From positions 62,001 through 126,000 of the forward strand of contig JPHH03000004.1 in the NCBI GenBank assembly GCA_000750105.3: a stretch of DNA of 64,000 nucleotides, given 5' to 3'. Under the pieces are notes generated by a model. That model was given only the letters and a program-made list of their open reading frames with translations. It did not search any database and was not told the origin of the DNA. This stretch comes from Tolypocladium sp. Sup5 PDA-1 (Eukaryota > Ascomycota > Sordariomycetes > Hypocreales > Ophiocordycipitaceae). Within the stretch, counting starts at the first letter, position 1; each line of letters begins with the position of its first letter. Below are positions 20,804-32,282 of this stretch, in pieces. The position numbers were made by a program, and so were the translations under genes.

Positions 20804-23800
20804 AGGAAGAGGGAGCGTTGATAGACTTGCTGCGGCGGGTTGCTTCATAATGAAATGTACGACCTATACTGGCGTGTCGAGGACGTGGTCCTCAACAGCC
20901 CACGATTCATGATTCTGAGCACGCTTGGACACCATTGACTCGGTCTTCGGGTCGTCGCTGTGAAGGCTAAGTAATGGCAATGGCAAAGAGTTCTTATTAG
21001 AGACAAGGATACTAAGTACCGTGCTGATGTCGACTCGCCGGCCCGGCACACGCGGACGTCAACCGCGCGTGATGAACCCCCTCAACAGGCCCGTCCGAGA
21101 TCAGTGCACGCCATGCGCGCACGCTGGCCGCGAGGGATTGCCGTAGTAGCAAACACCCGCGGGCGCGGATCTCAGGGCGTCGGGTCTGTCGAAACGGCCC
21201 TGCAGGTCGACCGACCATCAAGGCGGCCAGAGCTCCGTTCGCAGCTTACACACCACCATACGAATAGCACATGGGGGGGCTAGAACCTCTGGCGGCTGTG
21301 TCCGCTGGGATGTGCCTTGCAGGCATTGGACGCCCGCGTGCATGATGCGAGCGCCCGCCAAGGGCAGGGAGCGCAAGGAGCGTGCAGCACTGCAGCGTGG
21401 TTGATGGCGCGCAGGGCAGGTGAATGGACAGGCTCGACGGATAAGAGATGACTTGCAGGCTGCATGCTCAGGTCGGGGATTTATTTGCCTGCCTGCCTGC
21501 GTGCCCGTGCAGCGCAGCGTTGCAGGTGGCCAGGTGCTGGCCCATCCTCATCTTGGTCCAGGCCTCGACGGCGGCCATGTGTGTGTGTTTTCTCATTAAG
21601 CTGGCCCTGCATGGCCGCAGGAGAGGCGGCCAAGTAAAGCTTATGGAATTATCATGTCTCATCGCCTGGCGGCTGGGCACCAGAGTGCGCCCTGGTGAGC
21701 GCGACGGGAAAATTGTGCGTGGCAGTATAAGACCACCGCACCCTTGTTCGATACATACTCGTACGTGTGATGGGCCCGGGTAAGGTCGAGAATAGGAACA
21801 CCACGCCTCCCGATGGACGATGGCTGACGACGGGACATGGCTCGCGGATGCTACCTTACCTTGACTTACCTTACCTTAGATCCAGCGGGCCGCATGCCGA
21901 CCGCAACTCTGAAGTCGTAAAAGTGGACGTTATTGCCGCTGCTCCGATCAACAAGCACGCCGTGCAAGCGCCGCACTATCACTTGGGCGCTGCAGCCCGG
22001 TGGGTTGTCCTGACTCGAGTGTCCGACTTGGCTGAGGTCGACAGAGTCAAGTGACATGGAGACGGCGCGTCGCCGAGGTTGCTGAGGTTTGATTGAGACC
22101 AACAAAAAGACTGATCAACCCGAGCGGCCAAGAGCCACGGCGTCGGCCAATATGTTTGAGACATTCCATTTGCGTTGGCTGTGGCGACGCCGTCAGCGAG
22201 CGCCAAGTCGACGGCGGCATCGTTGCTTCTCGCACGCAAGACAGCCGCATTAGCCTGCGAATGCGTGTGCCTGCTTTGAGAGCGCAGCAGGTGCCTTCTC
22301 TGCCCCCATTGGGCTGCCCTCGCGCAACTCATTCGACGCAAGAGGGAGGCAATTGAAGCCTTTGGGGCACATTGCATGTTAGAATTACGTATGCGTATAG
22401 TCCGTACGCCGCAGAGCCTGCTTGCTTGACGCTCTCGAGGCGGCACAGATAGGAAGGAGACCGACTCGTGCGGCGACTAGCGGGCGAATAGTTGCAGCAA
22501 CCACCGTGGACGAGTCCCCATACAGGAGAAGGCGTATGTAAGAAGGGGCTGTTTTGCCAATTGTGGCCGCGGCTGAGCCATGAGGCTCGCTGGCCCTTGC
22601 AGCTTGGCCGCAGCCCGGCGGAAGCGGCGGGCGGCATGAATCTCTGAGGAGGGGTCTCGTGGCCGTTCCGGGTGGGGAGACTGGCTGCTGTCCGCCTGGT
22701 TTCCGTCTCGAGAGGCGACGATGCACACGCATGGCCCGAACAGACTCCGTACATGTGCAGCTGCATGCGTGCTGGAGAGACAAAGCCCCTGATGAAACCC
22801 TCGGGAGCCCACAGCGCCCACTTTATGTCGAACAACGCCCGGCCGGGAGCATCGCGACGGCCTTTGCGCGCCATCCGGGAGAGGGCTAAACCAAGGTTCG
22901 CCGAAGCCTTCTAGAAGATATGGATGCGCCTTTCCACCCCGCACCGCACCCGTCTGGCGTCCCGTTCCTGGGCCCCTGGCGGGAGCGTCAGGAGGCTCGC
23001 CAATCCCCTCGGGGACGGGGCCGTTGCCCTTCCCAGCGGCGAGACACGGGTATCGTGGCACCGAGTCGGAGGTCACGACAGCGCGCGCTAGCCGTGACGA
23101 GGTTGCTTTGGTGGGTTGGATCCACGTCACGATATGTAATACTTTTCCGTCCATGGCCGCGGGCCCTCGCTCTCTGTGATTGCTAGTGGGCTCCTGGCAT
23201 CGGTCGAAAGGCGCGACAAAGGCCTCAATGCCACTCTCGGCGCGGTTCGTCCCACCCAGCGTAGCACATGGTGGTTCCACTCCAGCGTCACAGGGGTTGA
23301 GCAAACAGCGTCTCGCAGCCAGCGCCGTGGACTTGTGGCAGCATTGGAGCGCTTGAAGGCCGGCTAGTAGGGAGGAATGGGGACGCTACCACTTCCGGTT
23401 GCGGCGTCGGCTCGGGTCGCTACAGAGCGGGAGGGAAGTGTTGGGTCGGGACTTGTTGTAGCTTGTTGGCGATCAAGCCCGTACATAACTGGTGACTAGT
23501 CAGTTAGCTCTGCGAACGAGGGTCGCTGACGAGCGTTAGACGGTGTGCGGCGCGGCGATGGACCAGGTGAGGTACATAAGATATTCAGCGGAGGGGGCGT
23601 CACGGCGGAGGAGAGACGCGAGGCAAGAGACAAGGTAAACGAGACGAGACCCATGCCTCTTGTCCTCTTGTCTGCTGCCATCGCCTGTTCTCAGACACGG
23701 AATCTGTTGATACAGTACTCCGTACTCGTCACTGGCCGTACTCCCTTGGCCCGTGGCTGGCGAACAGACGCAGCGGAAACCACGTTAGGGTGGCTTGGCA

Positions 23801-24993
23801 GGGTCGCGAGCTGATCATTTCAAGGGAAAGAAAAAAGAGGCGCCACGCTCGACCGTCTTGTGGTGGTTGGTGGGGGTTCCTGGATGCGCAAGCAGGGGCC
23901 CTGGCACCTGGATGACGATGGATGGTAGGACCTGGCACGAGCAACAGCACGCCAGGGCCACGTCTGAGCCCGAAATTTCGCCCACAGAAGCAGCAACTGC
24001 AGCCACGAAAGCCATCGCGGTGTGTGTTTGCGAAACTGCGTGTCTCTCGCTCGTCCGGTGTGGCGACAAATAATGCTGCGTCTTATTGCCGCTCGGCCTT
24101 CGTCCCAGGCCAAGGGCCAGGCAACATGCCGCCCCGTGAGCTGACCTTGGAGGTGCCGTGGATTGATTGTCGTCGGGGCAGGGAGCCAGACGTGTATCAG
24201 CCAGGGGCACAGCAGCTGATGAGGTTCGACGGAGCACGTTCCAAGCAAGGAAGCAACCTTGGAAGCCAGCGGAGGTGTCGTATCACAGCGTCCAGCACGC
24301 CAGTCGCAGGTCGCAGGTCGCAGGTCGCAGGCGACGCCGCCAGCCCGCCTGGACGCAGTGGAGGTCGGGTCTGGAGGAGGGTTCAGGTTGTCTTGCTGGT
24401 GGAACCTGCCCGCTGCTTGCCTGCTCAGGGATCAGGATGCATAAAGACCGAGCCCCTCCATCCATCCCAACATCCCTGACGCCAGGTCGCATCTTTTGCC
24501 TGCCTTGCCTTACCTTACATGTACAGGCAAGGTACGAGTACGCCATCGTCGCCGTTCCTGTACCTGCCGTCTACCTGTCGCCTCCTGCCTCGCTACTGCC
24601 CTTTTTTCCTGCGCCGGTTTTGAAGCCTTTGCATCGTTGTCGCGCCTGCTCGTTGTTCGCGACTTCCCGCGTCGACGCCCTTTCAGCTTCTGGTGGTGGA
24701 AGGTGCATGCCGGCGACTGGCCCGTTCTCTCCTTTCCGCAACTTCTGCAACGCGCAGTCCCGATATCCGATATACGCCCTTTGCCTGGACGCACTGCCAT
24801 TCTGCTGCCTTCCATCGAGTCCCGCCGATTTTTTTGCTCTGTCGACGCCCGCGAGCTGTCGGTCCGAGTGAGCGCAATCCCTCCGGCCGACTCTCAGGCG
24901 TCTTGAGATACACCCCCGTCCCGTCCCACCCTGCGACAACGAAGCCACAGAACTAGATCTGGTGCCCGCCGCGCACCGCGACGACCGCTCACA
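20804..24993. other. 4.2-kb gene-poor interval
   Basis: No coding sequence could be supported on either strand; the longest frames (for example 22477-23304 on -) read as random, Arg/Pro/Ser-rich translations. It holds small repeats: CTTACC clusters at about 21853-21879 and 24506-24517, a GTCGCAG run at 24303-24330 and one GTACTCCGTAC at 23715-23725. The right 500 bp or so is the pyrimidine-rich promoter and leader of the SDR gene. A long non-coding transcript or an unrecognised short-exon gene cannot be excluded. Confidence 0.5.
24303..24330. repeat. GTCGCAG tandem repeat
   Basis: Four consecutive copies of the 7-mer GTCGCAG, in the distal upstream region of the SDR gene. Confidence 0.85.
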
Positions 24994-26294
24994 ATGGCCG
25001 ACGACAAGCCGTCGGTCCTAATCATCGGTGGCCTGGGCTACATTGGGCGCTTCCTTGCCCTCCACATCCACCAGAATCAGCTCGCATCCGAAGTTCGGCT
25101 GGTGGACAAGGTGCTGCCCCAGCTTGCCTGGCTCGCCCCAGAGTTCTCCGAGGCTTGCTCCCAGGACAAGTTTATGCAGGCCGATGCTAGCAGAGCCGGT
25201 GAGCATCTCTTGTTTTCTCTCCCCTTTGCCCACAAACACCCTTCTTCCCGAGTGTCCTGACTGACCGAGCTGTTTTACCCTAAACAGAAGGACTGGCCAG
25301 AATATTTGACCGTGCCGACGGCAAGCAGTGGGACTACGTCTTCAATTGCGGAGGCGAGACTCGATACTCTCAAGAGGATGAGGTCTACAAGCTGAGATCC
25401 TTGAACCTATCCCTAGCCCTGGGCAAAGAGGCCGCCAAGCGTAAAGTCAAAGCGTTCGTGGAGCTGAGTACCGGCATGGTGTATAAGTCGGACTCGTCGC
25501 CAAGCAAAGAGAAGGACAAGCTCAAGCCTTGGAGCAAGATTGCTGTGTTCAAGCTGCAAGCGGAGGAGGAACTGGCCAAGATTGAGGGGTAAGTCGAGAC
25601 TCGCGGTTCTAGAGTCCTGAAATTGTTGTTCATGGATAGCTGTGCTAACGCCAACCCCTTACCCAACAGGCTCAATCTTGTCATTGTGCGCCTGCCGCAC
25701 GTATACGGCCCGTATGCCTCGCAGTGGGTCGCGACAGCTCTGTGCATGGCGCGTGTCTACCAGCACCTTGAGGGTGAGATGAAGTGGTTGTGGACCAAGG
25801 ATCTGCGCACCAACACCGTGCACATCCACGACGCCACGCGCGCCCTATGGTCGATTGCCTCGTGGTATGCCGCCGGAAAGGCCAAGTGGGATAAGGCCGA
25901 AATGGGACAGGTCCCAACCTTCAACGTGGTGGACAAAGGCGAGACGTGTCAAGGAACCATGTCGGAGATCATCGGAGACATCTTCAAGATTGAGACGGGG
26001 TTTCAGGGGCAGCTCATCAGCACGTTTGCCAGGATGAACCTGGACAGCGTGGTCGACGACGTCAACGACGAGATCCTCGGGCCATGGGCAGAGTTGCTCA
26101 GCGACGCTGGTATCACGCGGCCGGGGCCGCTGACTCCCTTTATGGAAAAGGAGCTTCTTAAGGACACTGACCTCAGCATGGACGGCAGCCGGTTAGAGAA
26201 GCTGTTGGCTTTCAAGTACGAAAAGCCAACCATGACCAAGGAGCTGGTTGAGGAGGTGATTGAGAGCTATAAGAAGATGAAGTGGTGGCCCTGA
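24994..26294 (+). CDS. NAD-dependent epimerase/dehydratase (extended SDR), atypical active site
   Basis: Three exons (24994-25198, 25288-25588, 25670-26294) give 376 residues. Seen: a Rossmann dinucleotide motif GGLGYIG at 12-18; VRLVDK with an acidic residue after strand 2; FNCGGETRYS where the extended SDR pattern has its NxAA-type stretch; ELSTGMVY after it; and RLPHVYGPY, the family's R-P-x-x-x-Y-G-P segment. The expected Tyr-x3-Lys reads Ile153-x3-Lys157 (SKIAVFKLQAEEEL). Known: extended SDRs act on nucleotide sugars or related substrates with NAD(P), and the Tyr is normally the catalytic base. Its apparent absence suggests altered chemistry or a non-catalytic role (inference). A helical C-terminus ends KMKWWP. 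The substrate is unknown. Confidence 0.88.
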
Positions 26295-28386
26295 GGATGA
26301 GTTGGAGGAGAGTTGCAAGACGAGAACATTTTATTTTCTTTGTCACTTGGTTTTCAAACTACACGCGCATGAGCAGGAGACGGGGTCCGGTTGTGTTATG
26401 GAAAAGGCGGGCCGGGCCATGGGCGGGCGGACTTGCATGATGACCGGTCCGCCAATGCTAGTGGTGGCGTGGGCCGAGATCTTTGAACCAGAAATGTGAG
26501 CCAAGCAAGCAGGGAGTCGGGCAGTGTATGAATAGGAACCCGGGACGATTTTGAGTTGAGAGAAGGGGATGTATAAAGCGTCAAGGAGGGACTTGAATAC
26601 GTATGGAGACTGAGCCGGCTGTCTGGTGATGGTTGAGCGTGAGGACTATGCGAGAAATGACGAGAGCGAGCGTCGACCTGCATGCGTAGGTACTTTATGC
26701 GACGGTACGGAGCCAACGACATCCACATGCCATGCCGAGGGACTCGCTCGACTTGCCCAGGGCAATGTGAAGGGTGCGAGGAGAAGTGAAGCCATACGGT
26801 TAATAATGCTCCGATGCGCTGTCGTGCGACACGATGGACACATGCAGGCTGCGCCGTCCCGCGCTCTCCGCATCCGTACCTACATGAGGCGCCCCGATGA
26901 AGCCGGCTCGGGGTGGCTGGCTCGGCAGGCAGCCGGGTTAGGAAACAAGAGCGAGCGCGTGGCGGCGGGTGTCTCTGAAATAGGAACGGATGGAAGCCAA
27001 GTGTAGTAGCGCCCGTGCTACCGACGACACTACACACGAGGCAGAGAGTTTGTGCTGGATGGAGGAGACTCGGGAGCCTAATGCCACGAGGCGGGTGTCC
27101 ACGTACGCTTGGCGGCGAGTCAACTGCAGCCGTGACATGTGCTTTGTTGATGTTAGTACGGAGTACGAATACATATCGGAGATCGGTCGATCGCTTGTCG
27201 GAGATGTGTCTTCTGGACGTGGGGTGATGCCGTGTAACTGGGACGTCATGTTTGAGGTATGCGAGATGCGCGGCCTCGACGGGATGAAACGAGGCCGGCT
27301 AGTGGTGGTTTTGCCCGACAAGAAGAGCGTCGTCAACTGGCCTGAGGCGCTGTATAATATCAACAAACAAGACAGGTACGAGTATACCTACTTTTAAGAG
27401 ACGCAGAGCAACCCCTTGGCTACGTATCTCGCTGGCGGTTCGTATCTGCTCCACTGGCCACATTCGGGAAGTTTGCCCAGTCCAGTCGCATTTTTGCATG
27501 TGCCTGGAGGGAGCGCGCCGTTTGAATGCTGGCCCCGAGCTGGCGGAGGGCATGTCTAAACGAGCCAAAGCTCCGGGGGGCCGCCGCTCGGGCTTTGTGG
27601 TGCCAGGTGGGGTGACGAGCTGGGGTTTTGGCAAACGACTCGCTGCGATTCGCGTGTTGGTTGGGTGTTGGACTGAGGGACTGAGTGATTGAGTGATTGT
27701 GCGAATTGATGAGGGGGACACGGGACCACTAGATAATAGGTGATGGGTTAACTTTGGTACCTACTCCGTACCTACCTATCTTATGCCGTGACGATGACAA
27801 TACATGCCCGATTCATGGCCACACTCAGAGAAGGCTCGACCGCTCCAGGCCCCAGGGCCCGGGGCCCAGGCAGAGACACGCTGACGCAGTGCAAGGAGCT
27901 CCGTTGCACCCCGCATCATCATCATCTTCTCCTGCGAGTGCTAATTAGGGGGGCTGTGGGGGACGGACCTGCCCCGCTGGCGGGGGGTTCTAGCTTCTAG
28001 CGGGGGAACAGGAGCCCCGTGGGCGGTCCACGGGCGATTCCCGCCCGGGGCTGGGCAGGCACGACCTCGGCGGTTCGGAGCCATTCCGTGCACCTGCCCA
28101 GCCAACGAGACGCGGTGTGGTGTCGTGCTTGGCTTGTGACAGCGCCTGCGGCCAGGCACAGGACTCGGGAGGGTGTTGTCGGTCGGGTTATTTTAATACG
28201 AGGCACGCCGCGCCTCTTGGCTGGTCCTTCTGGAACATCTCCGCACTCCTCCTCTCGTCGCATTCCATCTCTGTTTTTCTTGCTTTTTGTTGAGCTGCAG
28301 ACGATAGCTCCTGCCCCCCGCCTTTTGTGGCAGACACCTCCCGAGACACCACCACCGCGCGAGCTTTGCCGTCGACGATATCCAGA
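26295..28386. other. Intergenic between the SDR and lipocalin-like genes
   Basis: About 2.1 kb without a supported gene. A + frame with ATG at 26990 (135 codons, to 27397) is open, but its sequence resembles nothing I know. It contains GTACGGAGTAC at 27156-27166 and TACTCCGTA at 27762-27770. Confidence 0.5.
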
Positions 28387-29026
28387 ATGGCGGCCCCGGC
28401 GAATAAGACGACCAAGGACCTTAATGGCAAATGGCTCCTGGTGAGTTCGGGCCCCCTTCTCGACAACTGGCATCATCACATGCATATAATGTTGGGAAAC
28501 AAGTGCCAACACATGACAGAATAGCACCCTCTCCGACTCGGCCGACGCCGCCCTCGCGCTCCAGGGCATCGGCTACCTCATCCGCAAGGGCATCGGCCTG
28601 GCCTCCATCAGCATCGACGTCAACCAGTACGAGGCGGCGCCCAAGCCCCCCTCCACCGCCGAGGGCACCTTCGTGCACATCGACATCGAGCAGTCGGCCT
28701 CGGGCCTCAGCTCCACCAAGGAGCAGCGCTGCCTCGACGACCTGCCCCGCGAGCACACGGACTGGATCTTCGGCACCGTGCAGGGCCGGACGCGCTGGGT
28801 CGCGCTCGAGGACGTCGACGACGAGTACCTCAAGACGGGTTGGGAGGCCGCCGAGGGCAAGGCCTTTATCCTCAGCCACGTCGTCAGCCAGGGCAACGGC
28901 TGGACGGCCACGCAGGTCTGGGGCTTCCAGACGGTCGAGGGCGAGAGGCGGTACTGCCGCAACATCCTCGTGCAAAAGGGGGGTCAGCGCGTCGAGTTCC
29001 GCTTCGTCTACGACTTTTTGGGGTAA
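28387..29026 (+). CDS. Lipocalin-like conserved fungal protein of unknown function
   Basis: Two exons (28387-28440 and 28520-29026) give 186 residues. The first exon encodes only 18 residues (MAAPANKTTKDLNGKWLL), and the second opens NSTLSDSADAALALQGIGY. Together they make a lipocalin-like start in which D-L-N-G-K-W would be the first strand. Seen: alternating hydrophobic and polar strands (TFVHIDIEQSASG, HTDWIFGTVQGRTRWVAL, SHVVSQGNGWTATQVWGF, VEFRFVYDFLG) with many Trp and Gly residues, as in a beta-barrel. There is no signal peptide, so it is probably cytosolic. I recall similar uncharacterised proteins in filamentous ascomycetes but know no function. A small-molecule-binding barrel is an inference. 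It converges with the CBS-domain gene. Confidence 0.8.
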
Positions 29027-29421
29027 GACGCAAGCAAGGACGATGCTGATGTGCTTTGGATGAGGCGGATATGTGTACCGGCGACGCAAGGCACGGGACG
29101 TGTGTAATATGTAGAGACTCTGTCCGACTTTGTCAGAGACGTCGAGAGTAGCGCATTGGTATATTGACGAGCATCGAGGTGGATCGATCGTATTAGAGCA
29201 ATTACCCGTCTTGAATACACTGCCCGCCCGACCCTGGCCCTTGTCGTTGCCCGTTCACACGTCGAGTGCTGCTGTGCGCCCCACGGCCATCAATCTCACG
29301 GGGCGTCTTGCCGCCAACACAAGGCCATGTGTGTCCATCCACCCTCGGGGATCGTTTTGCTTGACCGGCAGCACTTTGGATATCGGCCCAAAGTATCTCA
29401 TCGTTCATCTTTTCCCCGTCC
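29027..29421. other. Convergent 3' flanks
   Basis: Separates the stop codons of the lipocalin-like (+) and CBS-domain (-) genes. No gene or strong repeat seen. Confidence 0.6.
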
Positions 29422-30063
29422 TCACGCCGGCCGCCTCTTGACAAACTCCTCCAAGTCCTGCACCGTCGCAACGCCCAGCACGAACCTTCGGTTCTCGTCC
29501 GTGATGACGGCAAACTCCTGCGCCCAGGGCGCCTCGGGGACGCCGCCGCGGAAGAAGGCCTCGAGATCCTCGAGCGGCGTCTCCATGGTGATGACGCGGT
29601 AGGCGCGGCCCCGGCGCTGGAAGCGCGTCATGGCGGCGCTGAGGGGGTCCTCGGGCTTCACCTTGCCGGCGTCGAGGAGGGACTGCAGGTGCGGGATGGA
29701 GATGTAGCCGAGGAGGGCGCGGGTGTCGGCGGCGACGACGGTGAGGTGCGTGTAGTCGCGCTCGAAGGCGGAGAGGAGGGCGAGGGAGATGGCGTCGGAG
29801 GGGTTGAGGGAGAGGGCGCTGGGGGGGTCGAGGTCTTCGACGGTGGCCTGGGGCGGTGTTAGTCACGGAAGGTTTGGCTCGGGACCTCGAGAATATGAAG
29901 AGGGAGTAGGGGCAGATATAGGAGAGCGACGGTCTGGGGGGAAGCAGAGGAGCAGATTGAGGCCATCCAGACGTACCCCGCGATACCGTGATGACCACTT
30001 GGACACAAACGCCTTGTCTTGCGCCGCAGCCGGCGTCGGAGCAGCAGCCGTCGCCGAAGCCAT
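29422..30063 (-). CDS. Small CBS-domain pair protein
   Basis: Two exons (29977-30063 and 29422-29847, complement) give 170 residues. Exon 1 encodes MASATAAAPTPAAAQ followed by KWSSRYRG. Exon 2 begins ATVEDLDPPSALSLNP. Seen: two CBS-like modules, about residues 30-90 (SDAISLALLSAFERDYTHL, RALLGYISIPHLQ) and 95-165 (RFQRRGRAYRVITMETPLE, EFAVITDENRRFVLGVATVQ). Known: CBS pairs (Bateman modules) bind adenosyl ligands such as AMP, ATP or SAM and regulate partner domains. No enzymatic partner domain is present, so it is probably a stand-alone energy sensor or regulatory subunit (inference). The 129-nt intron is long for this window. A (GAC)n tract upstream is in frame but has no ATG before it. Confidence 0.85.
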
Positions 30064-31006
30064 CCTTCCAAGCAGTATCTCTCGCGTGTTTCTCGATGTA
30101 TCCGGATTGGTGTCGTCGTCGTCGTCGTCGTCGTCGTCGGCTGCGAATATCGGCGTGATGGTGGATGTCGATGTCGTCAGGTCGTTGACCTCTCCCAGGC
30201 ACGGACAGGAATTTCCCGCTGTTCTTGGCCCAGGAGTGGGTCCCAGGCCCGGTACGCTCTCTTTCACGAGCCAGCGGCCAAGCTCCCAAACTCGGGTCTG
30301 GGGGCTCCGCAGGCGGCGGGTAGGTCCCGCGGGAAGCTGGGGGACGTACGGATACGTACGGCAGCGCCTTGATGGCTTGCGACAGCTTCACGAAAAGGTG
30401 AGAATGTCTCACCGTCAAGCGAAGCAGGCACAATCGCTCATACAAACGGCCGAAACGGCCGCGCTCACTCGCTGAGCTCAGTGAGTGAGCTGCTGCTCAG
30501 AGCACCCGCAGGCCCGAGCCCCGCCGTCGACAGCAATGGAGGGGTGATGTCACCACCAGTCAGATCCGTCCATGGATGCCAGAGCTGCCCGTTAACTCCG
30601 TGTCGCAACACCCCTTTGACCTCGTTTTCTTGTTCCGTTTCCAAACATTACGCTTTTTCGGTCTCGAGAATCGGGATTCTGTTCGCGATCCGTATCCTGA
30701 AACGAGTTCTTTGAAGCTACGTTGCGAGCTGCTCTAGTCAGCATCGCTGCGCCGGGACAAATACATCTCGCTTACACGGCAAGGTGAGTCGCGTGACGGG
30801 CCGGGAGAGCCGGTCAGCATACATCCCAGCTCGTTTCCGACGATAGATAGGATATGTCGCGCAGTCATCTTCAGGTCAGGTTGTCAATCGAACAAGGGCC
30901 ATTGACTGACTCACCTACGCCAGACATCGCCAATCCAACCCCCCGGCACACCCCGAGCCTCAGGCAACCCAACTCATCCCTCCTCTCGCCTCCGCGCCGA
31001 GTCGCC
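30064..31006. other. Divergent promoter between the CBS and phosphate-carrier genes
   Basis: Holds a (GTC)n microsatellite at 30112-30139 and the leader of the carrier gene. An upstream in-frame ATG at 30854 could extend the carrier by 51 residues, but the segment reads as a leader. Confidence 0.6.
30112..30139. repeat. GTC trinucleotide microsatellite
   Basis: About nine GTC units. On the - strand this is (GAC)n, lying 50 bp upstream of the CBS-protein ATG and in its frame, so it would code for an Asp run if an upstream start existed; none does. Confidence 0.9.
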
Positions 31007-32282
31007 ATGTCGCACCTCTACCCGCGGACAGAGACCCTCCAGGGCTCGCTCTACAGCCCCATGGCCGCTCACCACCGCCAGCAGCAGCCCCGGGCGACGC
31101 CGTTCCAGGCCCGTCCGGAGCTCTACGGCGCCTTCTCCGTCGTCGAGGACGCAAAGGACAAGGCCCAGAAGCTCGGCGGCGAGGCGACCAAGGAGTTTGA
31201 AAGGGCGAGCGCAAAGGCCCAGTCCAAGGCCGGCAACATTGAACTGTACTCGGGCAAGTACTACGCCGCCTGCACCTTTGGCGGCATGCTCGCGTGTGTA
31301 AGTTGACGACGCAATCTCCCTCTCGTGTCTCTGCTCTGCCACGTCGGCTTACATCCCGCGCCAAGGGCCTCACGCACACGGCCGTCACGCCGCTCGACCT
31401 CGTCAAGACGCGCCGCCAGGTCGACTCGAAGCTCTACACGAGCAACTTCCAGGCCTGGGGCCGCATCTACCGCGCCGAGGGCGTCCGCGGCATCTTCACC
31501 GGCTGGAGCCCGACGCTCTTCGGGTACAGCGCCCAGGGCGCCTTCAAGTACGGCTGGTACGAGTACTTCAAGAAGACCTACTCCGACATGGCCGGGCCCG
31601 AGGCCGCCCACAAGTACAAGACGGGCCTGTACCTGGCCGCCTCAGCCTCCGCCGAGTTCCTCGCCGACCTGGCCCTGTGCCCCTTCGAGGCCGTCAAGGT
31701 CCGCATGCAGGGCTCCATGCCCAACCCGTACACGGGCACCTTCCACGGCATCAACACCGTCACCGGCAAAGAGGGCTGGGCCGGCCTGTACAAGGGCCTC
31801 TACCCGCTGTGGGGCCGCCAGATCCCGTACACCATGATGAAGTTTGCCTCGTTCGAGACCATTGTCGAGATGATCTACGACCGCCTGCCCGGCCAGAAGA
31901 GCGACTACGGCAAGGCGGCGCAGACGGGCGTCTCCTTTACCGGTGGCTATCTGGCCGGTATCCTCTGCGCCATCGTCTCCCACCCCGCCGACGTCATGGT
32001 CAGCAAGCTCAACGCCTACCGCGAGCCCGGCGAGGCCTTTGGCAGCGCCATGGGCCGGATATACAAGGACATTGGCTTCAAGGGTCTCTGGAACGGACTG
32101 CCTGTGCGAATTGTCATGATTGGCACTCTGACCGGTCTCCAGTGGATGATTTATGTGAGTTGCCCCTGCCCATGTCCGTGTCCGACTTGGCCGGCGACTG
32201 ACGCATCACGCAGGACTACTTCAAGATCTTCATGGGCTTCCCGACAACAGGAGCCGCTCCTCCCCCGGCCGAGAAGAAGTAA
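31007..32282 (+). CDS. Mitochondrial phosphate carrier (Pic2/Mir1 family)
   Basis: Three exons (31007-31297, 31366-32154, 32214-32282) give 382 residues. Seen: three mitochondrial-carrier repeats with signatures PLDLVKTR, PFEAVKVR and PADVMVSKL, plus family stretches GIFTGWSPTLFGYSAQGAFK and WGRQIPYTMMKFASFE. An N-terminal extension of about 80 residues precedes GKYYAACTFGGMLACG. Known: these six-helix inner-membrane carriers import phosphate with protons for ATP synthesis, and Pic2 can also carry copper. THTAVTPLD reads closer to Pic2 than Mir1 as I remember them, but that is not certain. Intron 1 sits between the Cys and Gly codons of the first helix. The start at 31007 gives the N-terminus MSHLYPRTETLQGSLYSP, which I expect for filamentous ascomycetes. 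Confidence 0.94.

Noticed and set aside
22477..23304. 275-codon - strand open frame in the gene-poor interval
   Set aside because: The translation is Arg/Pro/Ser/Gly-rich with no hydrophobic core pattern or family motif, and overlapping frames of similar quality occur on both strands.
26990..27397. 135-codon + strand frame with ATG
   Set aside because: No family resemblance and no splice or codon-pattern support; kept only as an intergenic remark.
30064..30267. In-frame upstream Asp-run extension of the CBS-domain protein
   Set aside because: No ATG precedes it in frame; only a GTG at 30267, which is unlikely in a fungal nuclear gene.
29405..30445. 346-codon - strand frame over the CBS-domain gene
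   Set aside because: It is a shifted frame rich in Arg and Pro; the true CBS motifs are in another frame once the 129-nt intron is removed.
30854..31006. In-frame N-terminal extension of the phosphate carrier
   Set aside because: The segment is compositionally like a leader, and the downstream ATG gives a plausible carrier N-terminus.
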